The notes beneath the pieces are model-generated. The model saw only the letters and a list, made by a program, of their open reading frames with translations, ran no database searches and had not been told where the DNA came from. 64,000 nt of DNA from Prevotella lacticifex (GTDB taxonomy: Bacteria; Bacteroidota; Bacteroidia; Bacteroidales; Bacteroidaceae), in NCBI RefSeq assembly GCF_019973375.1, contig NZ_BPTV01000001.1, forward strand, positions 2,373,104 through 2,437,103. The letters are read 5' to 3'. Shown here piece by piece: positions 61,601 to 64,000 of this stretch (positions within the stretch are counted from its first letter, which is position 1; every line of letters begins with the position of its first letter). Both the position numbers and the translations under genes were made by a program.

Positions 61601-64000
61601 GCCGCATTGGCTTTCACCACAATACCACCGTGAGGGTCGAAAATGCCGTCATAGGCGGCTGCCTGATCCTTCGCATACGGTGAAAGCATTATCTTCCAAG
61701 GGGTATCTGCGCCATTACCAAAGGTGATATTAAGACCAGGGGTCTGCTCATCCTCAAACTGTCCAGTAGCGAACTCGACCTCCTTCGTAGCATAGTCATC
61801 ACCATCGTTGATAAAGTGCAACTTACCCATCTTACTTGTCCAAGCATGTTTACGGTACGGGATAGGATGCTTGTCGTCGCTGCCGTCATCGTTAACAGCA
61901 TTATCGTAGACGATATTGCCATCCTTCTTCAGATAGTAGCTGTCGTCGTAGATAACTTCATAGAGCTTTCTGCCGTCGGTGACAACAACCTGATGCGTAA
62001 CCGATTCAGAAGGATCCTCGAACACGCCATAGGAGATAGTATCATTCTTCCACACATCATCGTCCTCTGCCTTTCTCTTTGCAGATATCGAGATTGTTGC
62101 CGTTCCGAGATTTTCTCCTAAGCTGGTGTGAGTATCTTCATTAAACTTGATAATAGGATTGCCGCTGTCACCATTTTTTGTGACGTCCCACTTAAAATCA
62201 TAGAACCGGCTGATGTCCTTACCGAACTGATCCTCAACCCACACATGCGGTTTTGGCGAGGTATCGCCTTTGCGGATGGTATACGATGCAGGGTCGACCT
62301 TCAGCGTTACAGGCTCACTTTCTACTAAATTGAACATGCTGACGCTGTACGAGCTGCGGTCCCACTTCACATGATTCCATGGGAAAACATAGTAGAACAC
62401 AGGAATGTGACCAGTACCCCGGAAAACGACTTTCCAATAATCGTTACCATAGCCTTTTGTACTAATATACATAGTTCCATTAGCAAGCTCATACTCCGGA
62501 CGGCCATCGGTTACCTTCTGTTTGCCATTTTCATCATAGACAGGAATCTGAATCTTAAGGTTTGACAATATTTTATCCTTCATCGAACCGACTTCCTGTA
62601 CATCAATCTTTACCTGTTTATCTTTAAGGGTCTCGCCTTTAGTATATTTATATTTATCCGGTACGAAGAACCCATACCAGTATGTATCAGCGCCATTACC
62701 CTCATAACTGAGGGAGTCCTCCTCACCTGCAATGCCGTCTTGTGGAACGAAAGGTGCTTTAACTTCAAAGCGATTCAGGTTCGTCATGACATAATTCTGA
62801 GCGACCTTCACCGTAGACGGGTCTGGTATAATCTTTATCTGCGGAGCACGCTTATGAACCCTGACAACATACTCGCCGGGCTGAACAGTATAACAGTCTT
62901 TAGGGTTAACATCATAGAACACTCCATGCACGTCCTCAGCTTCCATGCCACCAGGGCGAGCGGTTATCTCCGGTTTATCTTCATAGATATTGGCAATATT
63001 ATAGTCGTCATAAGACCGCTTCTTCGCTGCTGTAACCGTAACAACATAATCATCAGGCCAGGATGCCTCATTTGCCTTATTCGTAGGATTTCCATCATAC
63101 AAATTCATACCATACTTGACATCGCCGATATAATCTTTCGTATAATCAGGGAAGCCATCACCTGGAAGTGTATAACCGTCAGCATTTTTGAGGTTATTAC
63201 CCTTATCCAAAGGATTATTACTGTATCTATAAGACTTCTTGGCCTCGAAAGTCTGCCAAGCGGAGAATGTATAGTATTTCGTCACATCATTGCCATCAGC
63301 ATCATAGACTTTAGGCTGTTGTGGCAGAGGATCGGTATGATACGGGAATTTATATTTTTCAATCATCCTCGTAGGGAACACGAGATATGTCTTAATCTTC
63401 TCTTTGTTATTGGTCGTATCATAGTATTTCACCATGACCTTAAACGACAAGGTTACACTCTTCTCTCCGCCAAAGACCGTGTTTCCGGCATTGTTCGTCT
63501 TTACCGTCATGGTGACGGGTATTTCGTCGATGTTATCCGTACTTTCCGAGGATATAGAAAATCTGGCGACCTTGACCTTATTTTCGTCTTTATCCGTCGT
63601 CTCTTTACCATCCTTGTCAACCCACACCGGTGTTATTTTTATCTTACCGGCATTGTCGCCAGTAATGGAGAAAGTCGGATTATTGATGTCGAAGTATGAT
63701 GTTGCATCAATAGTCTTATCGCCAATGGCATAGGTGACCGTCAGAGGGTCAATGTCGATAGGATCGCAGACAACTTTAGTATTCTGTGGAGCCCATTGAT
63801 TTTGTATTACTTTGGCAACGATGACCTTCAGCAGCCCTCCATCCGTCAGTGCATCGCCCTCAGCCGAAGCATGGACGACGAAGTTGGTAGGAGCATTAAC
63901 AGTAAGGGTATAAAAGCCCGTACCGATGTTATACTTATCTTTATAAAGGTCAGAAGGTGTTGCAGTGGCAGTAACTTTCACGTTACCGGTTCCCTTACTG
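58636..64000 (-). CDS. giant surface protein, 5' end outside window
   Basis: At least 1788 residues; the frame is open to the window edge, so the N-terminus is missing. The 63981 GTG is not a true start. Ig-like and beta-sandwich stretches (EPVTLKVDPASYTIRKGDTS) are followed by two copies of a motif GHTYYLFSSANTFILHGLTF / GKTYYVWASGSKLNFCGYAF. Next is DEWTSICLPFSVSQTQVKKV, a domain typical of Bacteroidales surface proteins, and the tail GVYNLQGQMVRSSNDLSGLP...YIMNGEKYLIK, which is a sorting-like end. Likely exported and attached to the surface, perhaps by a T9SS-like route; ligand unknown. Confidence 0.82.
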   Translation of the reverse strand, partial: SKGTGNVKVTATATPSDLYKDKYNIGTGFYTLTVNAPTNFVVHASAEGDALTDGGLLKVIVAKVIQNQWAPQNTKVVCDPIDIDPLTVTYAIGDKTIDATSYFDINNPTFSITGDNAGKIKITPVWVDKDGKETTDKDENKVKVARFSISSESTDNIDEIPVTMTVKTNNAGNTVFGGEKSVTLSFKVMVKYYDTTNNKEKIKTYLVFPTRMIEKYKFPYHTDPLPQQPKVYDADGNDVTKYYTFSAWQTFEAKKSYRYSNNPLDKGNNLKNADGYTLPGDGFPDYTKDYIGDVKYGMNLYDGNPTNKANEASWPDDYVVTVTAAKKRSYDDYNIANIYEDKPEITARPGGMEAEDVHGVFYDVNPKDCYTVQPGEYVVRVHKRAPQIKIIPDPSTVKVAQNYVMTNLNRFEVKAPFVPQDGIAGEEDSLSYEGNGADTYWYGFFVPDKYKYTKGETLKDKQVKIDVQEVGSMKDKILSNLKIQIPVYDENGKQKVTDGRPEYELANGTMYISTKGYGNDYWKVVFRGTGHIPVFYYVFPWNHVKWDRSSYSVSMFNLVESEPVTLKVDPASYTIRKGDTSPKPHVWVEDQFGKDISRFYDFKWDVTKNGDSGNPIIKFNEDTHTSLGENLGTATISISAKRKAEDDDVWKNDTISYGVFEDPSESVTHQVVVTDGRKLYEVIYDDSYYLKKDGNIVYDNAVNDDGSDDKHPIPYRKHAWTSKMGKLHFINDGDDYATKEVEFATGQFEDEQTPGLNITFGNGADTPWKIMLSPYAKDQAAAYDGIFDPHGGIVVKANAAMFGKSETETKTENLVEMPDVDHRVLVSGGCLQLNPTTNGFLQIDGNYGTKEDPVTYYLADVTDGVTSEDGGLLIDQVTRPSDVGTDPVADGTYSSTDAAIDKPKLMESDGIMYGDLRFRYALMQGHTYYLFSSANTFILHGLTFQPAYVVMREDNNSAHKASLFADNGFSGDLPMVTKKKEDKVTFSRTWDDDEWKNSYTPEGGSAAKANNALIVKNGYQFIGKTYTTSKRVRVRASVKGINRTNETETDGTPKQLGQVERAPYIDVAIVGIPVFKVGADFTGEDPGTRVSTTNFVTRMWMTFGGWEPTDQTTYPYYNKMDPTKEKLSDAWRAVGEIDSVGMNNATIDGFKYNTNATNNPVDENGYAWKYNLASGNTPNTFNLPVRGGYVKFEPEESGTLMVYVLQNGLTDIVQNSGRKMENQPNELRRRAMYIVDETGKPVDFVSGKGENTIWGSSAGKDMSDAFSDNENASSPDWDYMTEGLLRCNYENNPSGKDFNFDKRWKGSYAKGVDDPDFIADKKTVEDAWKKIKVGDVEPVIRLKDGSFVVPTKAFVRYTFKVKAGKTYYVWASGSKLNFCGYAFEPVGFMKRTADNHWPAIDQENQTANSKSLEAARAELPKPNDDIYNHGGSGNGAGFADQTIYEGGKGKDTENTNMISDSNADNYKKAVADAEVNFVDVTLNRSFKNDEWTSICLPFSVSQTQVKKVFGENAQVITFDSVMTKHTEVTNFDGTETAEVEARTAHFTRHVNQLIEAGRPYFIRPEFSDNNEHESVTFNNVSFEAVQPMDIVCTNEQAVKDSLAAAAKLNSSTLTESDKAYYENLKKEKAIFTFAFKGIYDRTQIPWFSYVMGTKKDANTPEDNGNGLWRVVPESLTGGDISKTEKPYLKGFRAYLYPYSDYNGTLLQTTSAKEDLSSYWLTGAEVCGDSYGGGTTGIEQLVEAVNTMMTAGHKGVYNLQGQMVRSSNDLSGLPAGTYIMNGEKYLIK

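Overview
The window comes from a member of the Bacteroidales and most resembles Prevotella or a close relative (inference from gene families, not from a database search). The evidence is a SusC/SusD pair, a DUF3244 protein, a DUF5683 protein beside parAB, several secreted proteins with C-terminal sorting-like tails, weak Shine-Dalgarno sequences, and many promoters of the Bacteroidetes type (TTTG, about 19-20 bases, TAnnTTTG). There is no rRNA and no CRISPR array; the only tRNA seen is tRNA-Gln(CTG).

Layout. 1-4460: a small secreted protein, then the iron-sulfur genes sufC, sufD and sufS with a terminator. 4516-6176: an intact IS4-type element. 6177-13184: a repeat-rich spacer, then a GH3 beta-glucosidase, rnhB, a HAD hydrolase, a zinc-ribbon protein, UDP-galactopyranose mutase and a MerR-type regulator. 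13185-18600: an accessory zone with modular dispersed repeats, an intact ISL3 element and a two-gene restriction-modification module (a DpnA-like methylase with a fused DpnD-like domain, plus an endonuclease candidate). 18623-32855: a pectin utilization locus on the minus strand, with two CE8-type esterases, a PL1 pectate lyase, SusC, SusD, a lipoprotein and a secreted binding-protein candidate. 33096-43262: housekeeping genes (rel/spoT, DUF5683, parB, parA, surE, lpxB, cdsA, ftsH, rsfS). 43483-55000: tRNA-Gln, then an RHS island. 55282-57027: a divergent membrane-spanning regulator. 57161-58376: a frameshifted gene and repeats. 58377-64000: a small protein and a very large surface protein that runs off the window.

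The most interesting system is the RHS island just 3' of tRNA-Gln. Its minus-strand operon reads: DUF3244 secreted protein, a secreted protein with a sorting-like tail, a 2308-residue RHS protein with an AT-rich C-terminal tip carrying an EEFFHAFQ motif (a zincin-like toxin candidate), an overlapping secreted immunity candidate, and a displaced fragment of a second RHS core. An ISAs1-family element, from the same transposase family as the H-repeats tied to E. coli rhs loci, has inserted inside the signal-peptide codons of the second gene. The 9-bp target duplication is visible, and removing the element restores a clean signal peptide in frame. The element carries a promoter-like sequence pointing out toward the RHS gene. 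The divergent gene encodes a periplasmic TPR sensor with a membrane helix, coiled coil and cytoplasmic DNA-binding end, and the shared intergenic region has a tandem 10-bp repeat plus an inverted copy that could be its operator.

A second notable module is the GATC-type methylase: six GATC sites lie within 180 bp over its start and promoter, which suggests control by its own methylation.
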